Shown: positions 1 to 12,500 of the stretch, one piece after another
How positions within the stretch are numbered: position 1 is the first letter of the stretch
How the letters are laid out: each line of letters opens with the position of its first letter
Assembly: GCA_020226215.1 (NCBI GenBank)
Contig: CM035226.1
Span: forward strand, 92,032,895-92,096,894
Source: Sindora glabra
Lineage: Eukaryota > Streptophyta > Magnoliopsida > Fabales > Fabaceae
Reading direction: 5' to 3'
DNA: 64,000 nt
The notes under the pieces: generated by a model
Database searches by the model: none
What the model saw: the letters and a program-made list of their open reading frames with translations, nothing else
What the model was told of the DNA's origin: nothing
Program-made: the position numbers and the translations under genes

Positions 1-1541
1 ACTGTAACTTATTGGCAATAGCATGACATAGTCGGTGACATTTAATAGGCTATCCCTTGTAATTGAACTCATTAGTTGCTTGTGTATGTGTTAAGACCAC
101 CTATATTCTATTATGTCTATCTTCTTTACATATTTTAGGTATGATCAGGCTAGTGTGTAAGCCTTGTTTGGTATAAACAGGGTCACCATCAGTATTAGCG
201 TTATAAGGCACGAGATATCTTGAACATCAATCTCCGATGTTTCTCCCATTGCCTTTTAGAATGCATTAAATATCATTAGTTTTGTTAGGCATCCTTGGCC
301 ACAGAATTATCTTATGTCTAAATCTTATTATGGCTTCTTGCTAAATGCTGTCTTGATAGGGCATTCTCCATTTCTTATTTTAAAAATTAACTTTATTAAT
401 GTAGATGTTATTCTCAAATGTTTGCCCCCAATTAGGAAGTGTTCATTCTTGTTTGAGAAGGTGGTAATTATTGATTATATTTCTTGATTGCTCTTCTAGC
501 ACATACTGCGATTAAGATTTTTTATTATTATTGCATTGATGAGAATCCAAAAAGGGTTGTGTTGCAGTACCATCTTGTGTTTCATTGAATTAAAGGTCAT
601 TAATTTGCCTTATACATGTAAGCAGATTGGACTTGTATTGTTAGAATCTTAGAGTTTTTCTTCAGCTTCTTTTATTTGTTTGGATACTTTGCTGCCTTTT
701 TGTTCAAATAAATTAACAAATCAAGTATTATTAATAATAAAAATTAATAAAAAAATATGTTAATATTTTCAGAATAAACAGTAATATGTTATTTTTTTCT
801 AGTGATATATTTCTATTTTGTCTGAAATAGAACACTAAGCAAAAAAAACTATAAATAGATAAAATGAAGTATGATTAATAATGAAATTTTGAGAAAATAA
901 TGTGTTATTGTTTCCTTAAGAAACAGTAACATCAAAACGAGATATTACTATTTTATATAGAAATAGTAACATGTAACACAAACTAGGAAAAAATTGACAA
1001 ATCAAGCATGGTTAATATCAAAATCGATAAAAAAATATATTACTATTTGGTATTAGAGGAGTAAGGTGTTTCTATTTGCTTCTATATTAATAGAATGCAA
1101 AAAAATAAAACAATATATATAGTGCCATATTTTTGTTTGTCATACAAGTAGTTATTATGTGGGAGTAGTGATAATAACATGCAATAAAACAATATGAGGC
1201 ATGTTTATCATTCTAACTTATAGGATTTTGATTTAACGTACATATGTATACACACCTACATAAACAATAACAATTTTTGTCAAGTTAATTGTAGGATAAT
1301 TCCTATAGTCGAATCAAGATTAAAAGGATGTGGGTTTACCTGTTGACGACCATCTTAATACTTTTGATTTGTGCGAAGTTACTTTTTGCAACTGATTTTG
1401 AGTTTCTGAAGTCTGGAAATGCTGATTTTTTATTGTTCAATGTCGTTTGAGTTTGTCTGGTGCAATTTTTTAGTGATTTTTATGGTGTCTTCGTTTAGTC
1501 TGTTAAGTTTCTTCATTGGTACTGCACTTTGATGGAATGTG
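1..1541. other. AT-rich intergenic DNA, no gene seen
   Basis: All frames are broken by frequent stops and nothing resembles a known protein. Positions 1 to about 700 are somewhat less AT-rich than what follows and could be intron or untranslated sequence of a gene to the left, but no exon could be supported. Positions 700 to 1300 are simple AT-rich sequence. Confidence 0.5.
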
Positions 1542-1699
1542 ATTCGTTGTTTCTGTTTTATGTCTTTTGTTCTTCTTAAGACGCACAATAGGTGTATCAT
1601 TTTGTCTTTTGAGCATTATGGTTCGTTGTTTTTGTTTTGTGTCTTTTCTTTTTCCTAGGACGCGCAATAAGTGTATCATTTTATTTTCTGGGTATTGTA
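1542..1699. repeat. Two-copy tandem duplication, 79-bp unit
   Basis: Two adjacent copies start at about 1542 and 1621. Both carry TTCGTTGTTT near the start, a GTCTTTT tract, an ACGC(A/G)CAATA core and GTGTATCATTTT. They differ at scattered positions, so the duplication is not very recent. A short minus-strand open frame across it is a by-product of the repeat and looks non-coding. Confidence 0.75.
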
Positions 1700-1860
1700 G
1701 CAATTTGACCTTGGCGGCTGCACTTAAATGAAAGAAAGTTCGGTTAAGGTACCTCGCTATAATAAATTGTAGCAAATGATGCTGGCCTAAATTTTTTCCA
1801 TTATTTATTGTTAAAAAAGTTTACAAGAAAACATAGACTAAACCATTTAATGTATTTAGA

Positions 1861-2291
1861 AGTCGTTTGATTCGTATAAGAAATAATTTCTTGCAAGAAA
1901 TTAAATTTTTTATGAAATAACTTTTAATATGAACTTCCTAAGAAGTATTCAAAGTTGTTTAATTGATACATAAGAAGTGATATTTTCTGATAAGTAACTT
2001 CTTATTTAGCTCAATATGAAATATTTTAGGAAGTGTTAATAAAATGGCTATTATATTTTGATATTGTTATAATATAAAGTAATAAATTTTAATTATTATT
2101 AATTAAATTTAATGAGGATAATTTTGTCATTATATCTATAAATAACATAGGAAATAGAACTTATTTAAGGGGAATGTTAGTAAGCAATCTCTTATATTTT
2201 GTAAGATAATGATTATCCAAACAACCAATCTGTTTTTTACTTTTCAAGAAATAGAACTTTTCATATTATTGAGGTGAATCAAATGATCACT
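1861..2291. mobile_element. MITE-like element (possible)
   Basis: The left end carries CGTTTGATTCGTATAAG and the right end, read on the other strand, carries CATTTGATTCACCT, giving short imperfect terminal inverted repeats around the core TTTGATTC. The interior is AT-rich and non-coding, about 430 bp. No clear target-site duplication was found, so the boundaries are approximate. The size and ends suggest a hAT-type miniature element. Confidence 0.4.
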
Positions 2292-2341
2292 TAAAATATG
2301 AGTTAATGATATTTACCCAAAAAAATGAGTCAATGGTGGAC

Positions 2342-2342
<1 letters not shown>

Positions 2343-2396
<54 letters not shown>
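2343..2396. repeat. (ATT)n microsatellite
   Basis: An uninterrupted run of about eighteen ATT units, likely polymorphic in length. Confidence 0.95.
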
Positions 2397-2873
2397 GATG
2401 ACCATGGACCTTGCTATTTTAGTGGGGCCATGATGTTTTATTGACTTAAGTACAATTTTTTTATAATAGTAGTAAGTTACTTAGTACACATATTATTAGA
2501 TTCAAACTCAAAATATAATAGAAGAAAAACCCTACTTCTGCATCATTAGGGTGTTGACAATAAATTTAATTTATATTAACCCACTTACTAAAAAGAAACT
2601 TGTAATAAATATATATTTACGTTTGATTAACTTTTTAGTCAATAAGTTTTACATCGTCATCTATTATATGTTGTCATATTATTAAAAAAATTAAATTGTT
2701 AGTAAAAAAAATTGTAATTATTCTTAATTCTTAAAGCTGCTTTTGAGAAGTATATCATTTATTACTTCTATCCTGAATAGTGATTAATTTTAACTAGTAA
2801 AAAGGATGCCGGGCTGCTCTGGTGTAAGAAAAATGTCTTACATTGCTAATTGGTCAAATTTAAATTCAATATA

Positions 2874-3609
2874 GGATCCGTTTGGTTGGGGAAAATGAAT
2901 TTTTAGAATTCATTTTCCAACTTTTCCTTGTTTGGATATTCAAAAATTTTAGTTAACAGGAAAATAAATTCTGGTTAACCAGAAAGTTGTATTATTTTTA
3001 AGGAAAACAACTTCACATTTTAAAAAATAGAATTCATTTTCCTTATTACTCAGTACATCCATATTCAAGTCCAAACTTTTTACCTTCTCACCTTATTACG
3101 CAATCGCGATCATAAATAAAATTTATTTTTATTTATTAAATATTTTATGATGGATGCTCTATTTTTATTTATTAAAGTTTAGGTGCACATTTTTATGTAA
3201 TATTTATTAAAATATTCTTCTTTTTTTTTCTCGTAATGAATACTCTATATATGATATTTTGTAATAATTAATTAAATTAATTATGTAAATTTATATATAA
3301 GATTTTGTAATGCCTTTAATATATATTTTATTATTAAAAATAAATCATTATTGGACTATTAGGCACCAAGAACAATAAAAATTTTATTAAAAAATTTCTT
3401 TTTTAAAAGGTAAGTAAAATTATAATAATTTTGAAGTAAATAATTTTGATTTACTTTAAACGGAATTAATTTTTCTTTGTGTACCAAACACCAGAAAATA
3501 TGTTTTCTTTATGCACCAAATAACAGAAAATCAATTCATTTTCCAGAAATATGTTTTCCAAGGAAAGTATTTTCTAAAAATTTTATTTTCTTCTAAACCA
3601 AATGGACCC
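2874..3609. mobile_element. hAT-like MITE with GGRTCCRTTTGGTT ends
   Basis: The left end reads GGATCCGTTTGGTT and the right end, on the other strand, reads GGGTCCATTTGGTT: a 14-bp terminal inverted repeat with two mismatches. Both ends continue into GAAAAT- and TTTTTAGAA-rich subterminal sequence. The interior, about 735 bp in all, is AT-rich and non-coding. The flanking 8 bp do not match, so the target duplication has decayed or the ends are a base or two off. This end sequence is typical of non-autonomous hAT elements in dicots. Confidence 0.6.
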
Positions 3610-6543
3610 TTAGATTAATTTTATTTTTGTTCTTAAACTATATTTAAGTCATTATGGACAAGTCCTTAAAGTTCAATTACCTATATTTACCGATGTATTA
3701 AAGAAATGCATAGCCAGTCATTATGATCTATATACTGTTGTGGTGTCGCTCAAACTACATCAAATTGCACTAATTTATAATTTATTATTCCCACCAAATT
3801 TCAATAATCCAGCTAGCTATAGCCAAAAATGAATAATTAGAAATGGGATATTTCCTACTTTCATTAACCTAAACAACCTTTTCTTGTTATTCAAAATATC
3901 CCCCTAATTCTATATATTTATGGGCACAAATGAAATATAAATTCTGTAATCAATTTTATAGGGGGTGAAATGAGAATTGACTTAGTCGAATTGGTCAACA
4001 CATGGAAGAATTCAATGCAAACATATGGATATTTATACCAAATTCTGCAAGCTGCTGTTTGGCACAGATAGTTTAATTTGAAATAATTAATTTCGATTTT
4101 ACAGAGAAATGACTTGTAAATTAATATATTACTAGTATTTCACAATTAGCCCAAAAAAAAAAATTAAATTCAACAAATTGAGCAATGCAATGCAGAATTC
4201 AAAGTGTGCCATCCAAATGTTAAACCTTCACACATAAAAAAGAAAATGTCGAAATTTAACTTATTGACAAATTCAATCCCTAAACTATTGCTTTCGTTTA
4301 ATTTGACAATGTTTGATTTGTTGAAATTATTTAGCAAAGCGAGAAGACATATTAAAAATTAGAACGAAAGATTTGAGGCTGACCGTGATTCCATTTTCAG
4401 TAAAATTTTGAATTTTTTTTATGGATAAGTTAGAGTTTTTCTTTTCTTAGCATTTCACTAAAGCCCTACAAAGAATTCATCATTGGTACGCAAGCTTCTC
4501 TTAAAAATTTTAATATATGATTTATTAAATAATATTTATTTTGTTATTTACAGTATATGCACGCAATTTTGTGCCACGTATGATAAGGAGGATGCTGTAG
4601 GTTAAGCGGGCAGAAGGTTAATGGGGGCCGAATGTGTTCCACGTGTAAAAAATGATGGATGGAAAGTTACTAAACGGTGAAGTGGTTTAAGGTGGTTATC
4701 TTCGAAAAACCAATCATTCTTGACTCCTCTAGAATATAAAATATAATTTAAAAGATAAAGTATATTATTTAAATTATTAATAAAATATTAAAAAAATAAA
4801 TAATTATAAATTTAAAAATTATTTTTTATTTATTATTATTTATAAAATTATAAATTATTAATTTTTTTATTAAATATTTAAATGATATATTTTATTTTCT
4901 AAAATATATCTTACACTTAAGAGGGTTCAATCTCATTCTTATATACTAAATAAGAGCTTCTTGTATACTAAATAAGAGCTTAGCGGGAGTGTTAGAGGCC
5001 CTTGGTGGGCCCTATTCATACAAACAAATTACTTTTTAGGCTTTCTTTTCCTCTCTGTCATTTTAGCCACTTTGTAGTTCTAATTTTATCTCGTCTACAA
5101 CTATTTTCCTTATTGTAAGTGCATGTTGAAGTTCTATGCTTTTTTGCACCTCTCTTGGCACTTTCAACCCAATTTGCAACAAAGGTTGTAATCTTGCATT
5201 TTAATTTATAAATTCCTCCAATTTTGTTGCAAGTCTGACATTGAAATTCATATTCATGTGCAACCATTTATATTTCACCTAAATTTATAATAAAAATATG
5301 CAATTTATTTACTTGTTTTCATTATTGTTTTTTTGTTCATGAGGTCCAAATTCACCTATTTATTGTGAAAATCCACGTCGCAAGAGTTGAATTAATTGTT
5401 ATAATTAACCAGAGCTATTAAAAAAGCCAACGGTTGTGTGTTGGCTATGCATCCATGGGCATATAGATCTTGGCTAGCATAAGCCAACCAAGAGACGGAT
5501 TGGGCCAGCCTCCATTATTTTTTTTAAAATTTTAAGTTTTTAATTTTTATATAGGTCAAAATTTTTAATACATACAAAATTACGCTTCCATCACTCATTT
5601 TTGGTGTTATAAATTATTTCTAAATGATACTTTTAATTTTGTGTATATTTTATGATATATATATATAATATTTTTTATAATTATATATAAATTTTAAATA
5701 TATTATAATTTATTTATGAATATATATATATATGATGCTTTGAAATTATTTAAATTTTTTTATTATTTAAAAATTTAAAAGTTTAAATTATGAAAAAAAA
5801 AAGACTTGCGAGTTAGGTTGTTTACCCAAAAAACTTCTGCGGACTGAATTAAGATTTCCATATTAAAAATCAATGAAATATGCGAGTAGAGCTAGCCCAA
5901 CTCGTGAATAGGGCAATCTGCACGAACAGGGTAACGAATGTACCAGCCTGGCCGGTCAGATAACTCTGATTTCAACATTACTTTTAATTTGATAAATACA
6001 ATACACATTAATTCAAGATCTCACTCCATAGTGGGATTAGAAATATCTTACCCAACCAAAAGAGGCCAAGGTGAAGAAAGGAAAATAGTCCAAATGATCC
6101 TTACTTTTTCAACAAAATTGAATCAAACAAAATTTCTGTGTTAATATACAACAAGGGCCTAGCCACCGTCTGCTCTTGATATTAGCAGAAGAATAATCTG
6201 AGTAATATCTATGTATCTTCACTTCTAATTAAAGAGTAATGCTAAGTATATTGTCAAATTATCATTTTGTTGTACATATATTAAAATATGATTCAAATTG
6301 AATTGTTTATGGGAAAATTCGGTACACCGGTCTCTTTTAAATTTCATATCTTTTTAGATTGTGTAATATTGTATAAACGGAATAAAATCTAACAATTTTT
6401 AAATACTGGTATATCATACATCTATGCCTCTTAGTCCCTACTTTTGTTAATGTCCATGAATTCAGATCTTGTTGTATATACATTGAAAATGATAATTTGG
6501 GCACCATATAAGTGTAATTAGGATATTTTTTCAATCCAAACTA
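3610..6543. other. AT-rich intergenic region downstream of the response regulator gene
   Basis: No gene is supported. It holds A/T runs, a small tandem duplication (about 23-bp unit, 4942-4982, TATACTAAATAAGAGCTT twice), a CACGTG at about 4640 and TA-rich tracts near 5660-5740. Small open frames at 5058-5267, 5938-6144 and 6337-6534 lack recognisable domains. The part closest to 6543 should contain the 3' untranslated region of the minus-strand response regulator gene. Confidence 0.5.
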
Positions 6544-8964
6544 CTAAAGCTTTGTTCTAGTTTTATCAAGTAAATGACTTTCTTCTTCCATTCCCTTTCT
6601 TTTGTTATTGATGGATTGGTGTTCTTCTTCTTCTTCCTTAATTTTTGCTTTCAACAAATGGGGCCTCAACTTGTTTACATCAGCCTGTTGAACTGGTTTC
6701 AAGAAGAATTCTTCAGCTCCTTCTTCTAAGCATCTGACTAGAGCAAAATTTAAGTCAGATTTTAGAAATCGAAACCGTTTAATTTATGAATTTGAAAATT
6801 TGAATAATAATAATAATAATAGTGAAATTAAATTAATAAACAATATTCAATTTCTCTTACCTGTTGATTCGTGATGGGACATTCTCTGAGGACATAATCA
6901 CAACTGGTATGTCTTTGAGAGATTTTGATTCCTGCAAAATTAATGAACTTGTGTCATTACCTAAATGGTAATTAAAACAAGATGCAAGCAATCAGATATT
7001 TTAATGCATATGAAAAAATTTGTTTGAAATTTATTTTTCCAATGTGGATACTGTCAATTCAGTAAATTTCCCTATTGGGACATGTCACAAGTAAATTTAA
7101 CTTAAAACTTTGCAGCTTATTTGAAATTTGAAAATCCATACCTTATTTTTTTGCTAAAATTTAGAGGGACAAGGGACGACTAGCAAACCCTTTTCATATT
7201 TGCTGCTAAAATCAAACGCCGCCATTCAAAACTACGATTGAGAAAAAAAAAAAAAAAGAAAGGAGCAAATTTCATTTCTCCGTAGTCATTGTTTGGCATA
7301 AATATAAAAATAAGATTTGATTTCATCTTTAAATAATTTTTTTTTTAAAATGATGTTTGACTTTAAGTAAAAATATTTTATTTTATTTTTAATTTTTATT
7401 TTAATTATATTTATATTATTATGAAATCTATTAAATTTAGTATGAATTTTTCTAAAATTCATTTCATTTTGTCTAAAACATATCATATAAAAAATTTATC
7501 CTATTTTTAACATTATATTTACCAGAGTACCATCAAAATATACCTTTAATCAAATTTCATACCATGGTAGCACCGAAATATACTTTTAATCAAATTTCAT
7601 GCATTTTTTAATAGTGTTCAAATAAAAGAGTTTATTTATAAATAAATTAAAATTATTATTTTTTAAAAAAAATTTAAATAATAAAATTAATTTGTAAATA
7701 AATTAAAATTATTATTGAAATGAAATGAAATCAACTCCAAAAAATTGTAAAGCAGATATGGGTTGCGAAAATTCTGTTTTTATTCAAAACTATGACTAAA
7801 ATTAATATTTTTAAAATTAAATTTTACCGACTGAATCGATCCAACTGCTGACCATTTTACTATCCCATTAAAGATACCAAAATCCGTTTTGTTGCATATG
7901 TAACCTTTTTTCTTAAAAATAAATTTGAATTTTGAACGTATTAATTACCTTTATTTTTCTTAGAAGATCATAGCCTGTGATTCCTGGCATGCAGTAATCT
8001 GTAATGATCAAATTTACTTCTACATCCTGCATGAACAATAATAATAAGAAAATTAGATTAAAGATTAATTTTAGAATCATAAAAAAAAAGTTGATTTATA
8101 TAGTTCTATATAAGAGTAAAGAGAATCGAACCTGATGGATTTCTGGAGCAAAAGGAGTCTCTACATTCATCTGCTCATGATCTTCAAGCAAGCCAAGAAA
8201 TTCCAAAGCCTTATTCCCAGAATCCACTGCAGTAACTGTGATTACAAAACATACCCAGAAAGAATTGGATACCATGTAAAAAAAAACCAAAATTTAAAAT
8301 TATCCTGACACTCAATTTCCCCCTCAGGAAATAAATGGCAAGCAAATATGGTATGTATCCATATGATCAAATTCAAAATTCAAAATTTAAAAATAAAACG
8401 TCAATTTTATTTTTTTTCAAACTCTTTCTCAAAAAGAAAGACACAAATAATTCAAACGGGGACATTAAAAAATCGTTGTGTTTTTTCTGTCCTAAATTTT
8501 CACCAAAAAAAAAAAAATTGAATAGTGAATCCCAATGTCGAGGATTTAAAAATACAGCTGCTATTATGATACAGAAAATTGTAAATTGACGCAGAATTTA
8601 ACGGTCAATAAGGTTTGAATTTTTTCAAAAATACGCTTGGAACTGTAATATTGCAACCACATCTGATGATGTGATGTGGTTGAGAACTTAAGAACTTAAA
8701 TGCTTCCCAAATCCTAAAATCAACAAAGAGGAAGACAAGAAAAATAAAAAGTTCAAAACAGAAATGAAATTCGAAGTTGACAGCCCAATTTATATTCAAA
8801 ATCCAGTTTCAAATCTCATTTTCCCTGCCATGTAGCATATAACATTGCTGTAAAAAATTACCATGATAGGAAGAGGTTTTGAGCAGCCTCTCAATCAACA
8901 TTCTGTCAATGTTACTGTCATCAACAGCCAAAACATGGAATTGGGTTTCTGAATCCATATCCAT
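6544..8964 (-). CDS. ARR9: Type-A two-component response regulator (ARR8/ARR9-like), 5 exons
   Basis: Type-A response regulators take phosphate from histidine phosphotransfer proteins and act as negative-feedback regulators of cytokinin signalling, in nucleus and cytosol. The exons, joined by GT-AG introns, are 8862-8964, 8132-8235, 7949-8026, 6861-6931 and 6544-6733, giving 181 residues that open MDMDSETQFHVLAVDDSNID. The receiver domain fills residues 9 to about 140. It has the acidic pair D15-D16, phospho-acceptor D79 in IITDYCMPG, S109 in VIMSSEN and K131 in FFLKPV. The tail is short and charged, with five glutamates encoded by a GAA run, then SINNKRK, a feature I recall from ARR8/ARR9. 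There is no DNA-binding (GARP) domain, so it is not type B. The first ATG is used; a second in-frame ATG lies two codons later. The tail looks shorter than in Arabidopsis ARR9. Exon phases agree throughout. The receiver domain makes the family certain; the ARR9 assignment is by eye only. Confidence 0.95.
7284..7745 (+). mobile_element. MITE-like repeat in intron 3 of the response regulator gene
   Basis: This stretch matches 58237-58690 read on the opposite strand over several hundred bases. Shared landmarks include TTTGTCTAAAACATAT, AACATTATATTTACC, TTATTTACAAATTAATT (on the minus strand here) and a long AATAATAATTTTAATTTATT tract. Identity looks like roughly 75-85 percent by eye. The ends carry TTTGG-type sequence, as in hAT-like miniature elements. 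The copy is intronic and does not touch the splice sites at 7948 and 6932. Confidence 0.65.
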
Positions 8965-9110
8965 CGCTTGGAAAATTGCAATATGGAATCAGAAAGCAAG
9001 ATGGACAAGAAGAAGAAGAAGAAGAAGAAGAAATCCAGAGAGAGTGAGAGAGAGAGAGAGAGAAAGAGAGTTGAAGATGGTGATGATGGGAAAATGGACA
9101 TTTTAAAATT
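8965..9110 (-). promoter_or_regulatory. CT/TTC-rich 5' leader of the response regulator gene
   Basis: On the coding strand the region just upstream of the ATG is a pyrimidine-rich microsatellite: (TTC)n at about 9009-9032 and (CT)n at about 9040-9069. Pyrimidine-rich leaders are common near plant transcription starts. Open frames through it on either strand encode lysine- or Arg/Glu-rich low-complexity peptides and are artefacts of the repeat. The transcription start itself is not visible. Confidence 0.55.
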
Positions 9111-9165
9111 AAGGGAGGCCATCAGATGGAAAATCCTTACAGAAAATCTGACAGTTTGGAAAGCA

Positions 9166-9200
9166 AGATCCGAAGATTTCATCCAGAATCATGAGGATCT
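9166..9200. promoter_or_regulatory. Cluster of GATY-type type-B ARR core sites upstream of the type-A RR
   Basis: AGATC (9166-9170), AGATT (9174-9178) and GGATC (9195-9199) fall within 35 bp, about 200-235 bp upstream of the start codon. The core bound by type-B response regulators is (A/G)GAT(T/C), and type-A genes are their usual targets. The motif is short and frequent by chance, so this is only suggestive. Confidence 0.3.
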
Positions 9201-9573
9201 TCTAGGCTGATTTTTGAGTTGTCAAACAAGCAAAGAAGATGCTGTTATTTTTACCTATTTTTTTAAGTCTTGAATTTTGGAGTTTTCTCATTATTATTTG
9301 ATTTGATTCGACCCTTTTAAATAAAATAATATTATATGCATAAAAAATATGAAAATTAAAATTAAATTTCTATTAGAAATTAACAGCAATTATTAAATAT
9401 AAAATATTGAAATAAATTTATAAAATTTAATAAAAAATTCATAACTCAATTTCGAAATTTATTTCTGGAACATATAAAAATTTTGAAAAAAATATTTGGG
9501 TGTGTACTGTGTCCTTTCCGCGTGCCTTTTCGTGACGTTTTAGGGCTATTGCCGTTCAGAGAGATTCCATTTC

Positions 9574-9591
9574 CATGCACGTGCGATGCAT
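9574..9591. promoter_or_regulatory. RY / G-box / RY cluster
   Basis: CATGCA (9574-9579), the G-box CACGTG (9578-9583) and ATGCAT (9586-9591) overlap or abut within 18 bp. The cluster lies about 610 bp upstream of the response regulator start codon. RY and G-box elements bind B3-domain and bZIP/bHLH factors respectively. Function here is inferred only from the motif arrangement. Confidence 0.4.
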
Positions 9592-12500
9592 CCCCATAAA
9601 CATGCTTCCTCACTTATGACCTACTATTATTTTAATTGGTGGTTACTAATTATTTGTTTTCCTTTTCTTTGCAAAATAAAAAATGTTTGTCCTTTGAAAA
9701 GGTTCAAGAGCCAATATTGACCAAAGGGCTTGCAGAATTTTCAAATAGCAACGACTTCTAGATGCATTTTATTCATATATTTTTTGAAAATATATTTTAA
9801 ATTAAAAAGTTGTTGAGTTTAGAATTGTGCTTAAGGAGCTCAAGTTTGAGTTTAGAATCTTTTGGTGATGTGATAAAAGTAGTAAAAGGTCACTTAAAGG
9901 CCAAAAACTAAGTTAGAAGATAAAATTTAGAGGGCTTGAGATATAATTTATAATGTCTTTTTTTTCTTCATAAAAGTACTTTAAATTTTGGGTGATTTAT
10001 ATGAATTTTGTTTAAAATTTTTTGAATCCATAGTAAAATATTGAATTTTTTTTCCTTTTTCCATTTGGGGTGGCTCAAGTTATCTTAAAATATAAAAAAA
10101 GGCTTTATGACTGCTTAAAATGCATCTAATATTCTATGTTTGAATTTAGAATATTGAAACAGAAGTTCTTACTGGATTTGTCAATTTGTTTAAAAGTTAA
10201 AATTGTAATATATTAAATAAATGACTTTAATAATTCATACAAGAGTTAGGGTCCGAGCACCTAGTATACTTACAAAAATTTAATACAATAACTATGCAAT
10301 GTAGGTAGAACAAATACATATGGAAGCAATAATCAATCAAAGCACAAAATACGTAAATTAAATGATAATTCCATAAAGTGCAGAAAATGGAAGTAATTCA
10401 ATCACAAAAACCTACACCAATAACAATAGTTCTTTGCGAAGTCTTTTTTAAGGATAGAAGTGCTTCAATTGAGTTGGAAACTCCAAAAAAATCTCAACTT
10501 ACTCTTGGCAGATGAGTTGTGTTGGAGGAATTGTGTGAGGTTGTTCAAAAGGGTGTTGTAAATCTTGTGCTAGCAGAGTACTAGATGTAAAGAATACAAA
10601 GTGTGTGAAGTATTGTAATAATTTTTGGTTAAAATGGGGCCTCTTGCATATCACCACAAAAGTATTTATAGACCTATAATTTTGAGTGGTTGGCAATACA
10701 TTAACATCATGAGTGGTTACTTCGTAAAGTAGGTTATAAAAAACACGTGTTCAGGGCTTAGGAAAGTAGCTCCTCTAGTATTGAAATAATCACCCATGAT
10801 GCCAATTCTTTTTAGAATTTTTCACTATATCCAGCCTAAAGTTACATTAGTTGTCTATTCTCTGAGCTAATTTCTAGTCAATCTTTAGTTATGCCACAAC
10901 ATTTAGCATGGGGTTTGTTCTTTCACAAACTTCGGCTCCCTTCCTTTGGTTGAGTAGAATGATTTTGCCAAATTACCAAAATTTTGTAGAATTAAGTGTA
11001 ATATAAACCCCTTAATTTTAGTTTCCTATTGGAGTTGAAGGACGGTGAAACCAAACTATTTTGAATCTTTTCGATTGAAAGGTCATCAAAGAAGTAGTTT
11101 CTCAACCTCAGGGTGTACCAAAAGGCCCTTCCAAGTTTAAAAAAAATTGTCAAGAGGGCTATTATTGCATTATTAAAGACGCCAGCCCAATGAACTCATT
11201 AATTCTCATTGGTGGAGCAATTATATGTCCATAAATTTTTATTAGAAAAGTCATAATATTTATTTTATATTTATGGGAGATAAATAAACGTTTACACAAT
11301 GAAATCATAATTAAGTGTAAATATGAACCATAATTGTATAAATCTCGCGCTCTTTTTTTTTTTTTTTGGGACTAAATCTCATACACCTATATTAAACTAT
11401 TTTCTCCTTATTAAAAAGAGGATACTCTTACAGTCTTACTTCAGAAGGACATGAAAACTTTCGAATATTTTTTGAAAAATAATCAATCTTTTTATTCTTT
11501 TCTATTAATTTATTAGTTTTTCTATTAATGATTGATTATTGATATGCGTGTATGATTTTTTTTTCTACCTAACCTTTAGAGAATGGAAAAGTCATTAGCA
11601 AGAGCCTAATATTTTATGTGCATCAAATTCAGCACTACGCATTTCATTAACAAATTACATTGACTTTCCAACCCTTCGCATTTTTTTAAAATTATTTTTT
11701 ATTTTGTCAATAGTTGTTTTAGAAAATTATAATTGGAACATATGCATGTGATAATTAAATTTTTTCCAGGACTTCTTAACTAAAATATTTCGGTGCAAAT
11801 CATTTGTTGGCAAAATATGTTGTCAGAGAAGATTATTTTCCACCTTAATATTTTAAAAATTTGAGGCCAGATTCGTTATTTCTGGCATTCAATTAATTAA
11901 AAATGATTTGATGGATCAAATTAGATATATTATTATACCAATCAGTCAAAATATATATTTTTTGGGTGATATCGGTCCTTCAAGATATTTATATTTTTCA
12001 TTTTAAGGAAAATATATAGGGTAAAAGAATCGACGATATTCTTATAAAAATTCCATTGATTCTTTTCCATCAAAGTTACATTAATATTAAAAATTCAGAA
12101 TTATTTTTATTTAAATGTTATTAAGTGTATTATTTTTTTAATTAAATAATATGATTTTTTTAAAAATAATTAATTTTCTATTAAAAATAAATAAATTTTT
12201 ATCAAATCAAATTATTAAATTGGAGAAATAATATAATTTTCAACACATATAAAAGAAACATTGAATTTTCAATACTAATATTTTACTAAAAAGTTCTTCG
12301 ATATCCTACTTCTATTTCAGAAAACAAAACGGTCATATTAGCACCCCCTTTCCAACGAAATGCAATTGTAATTTGCAACTACATGAATTTTGGACATTAA
12401 GAGGCAATGACAATTAGGAGAAACTAATGACATAAAAGATATTAATACATAATGTTTCAAGTTTAATGCTTGTATTTAATTAAAATAGGTTTTTTTTGTG

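Noticed and set aside
5058..5267. Minus-strand frame with several Cys residues
   Set aside because: Cysteine spacing fits no zinc-finger pattern I know, the frame is short, and the surroundings look intergenic.
8895..9210. Open frames rich in Phe/Leu/Ser or Lys/Arg/Glu on both strands just upstream of the response regulator
   Set aside because: They are translations of the GAA/GA microsatellite and an out-of-frame reading of exon 1; the true start is at 8964.
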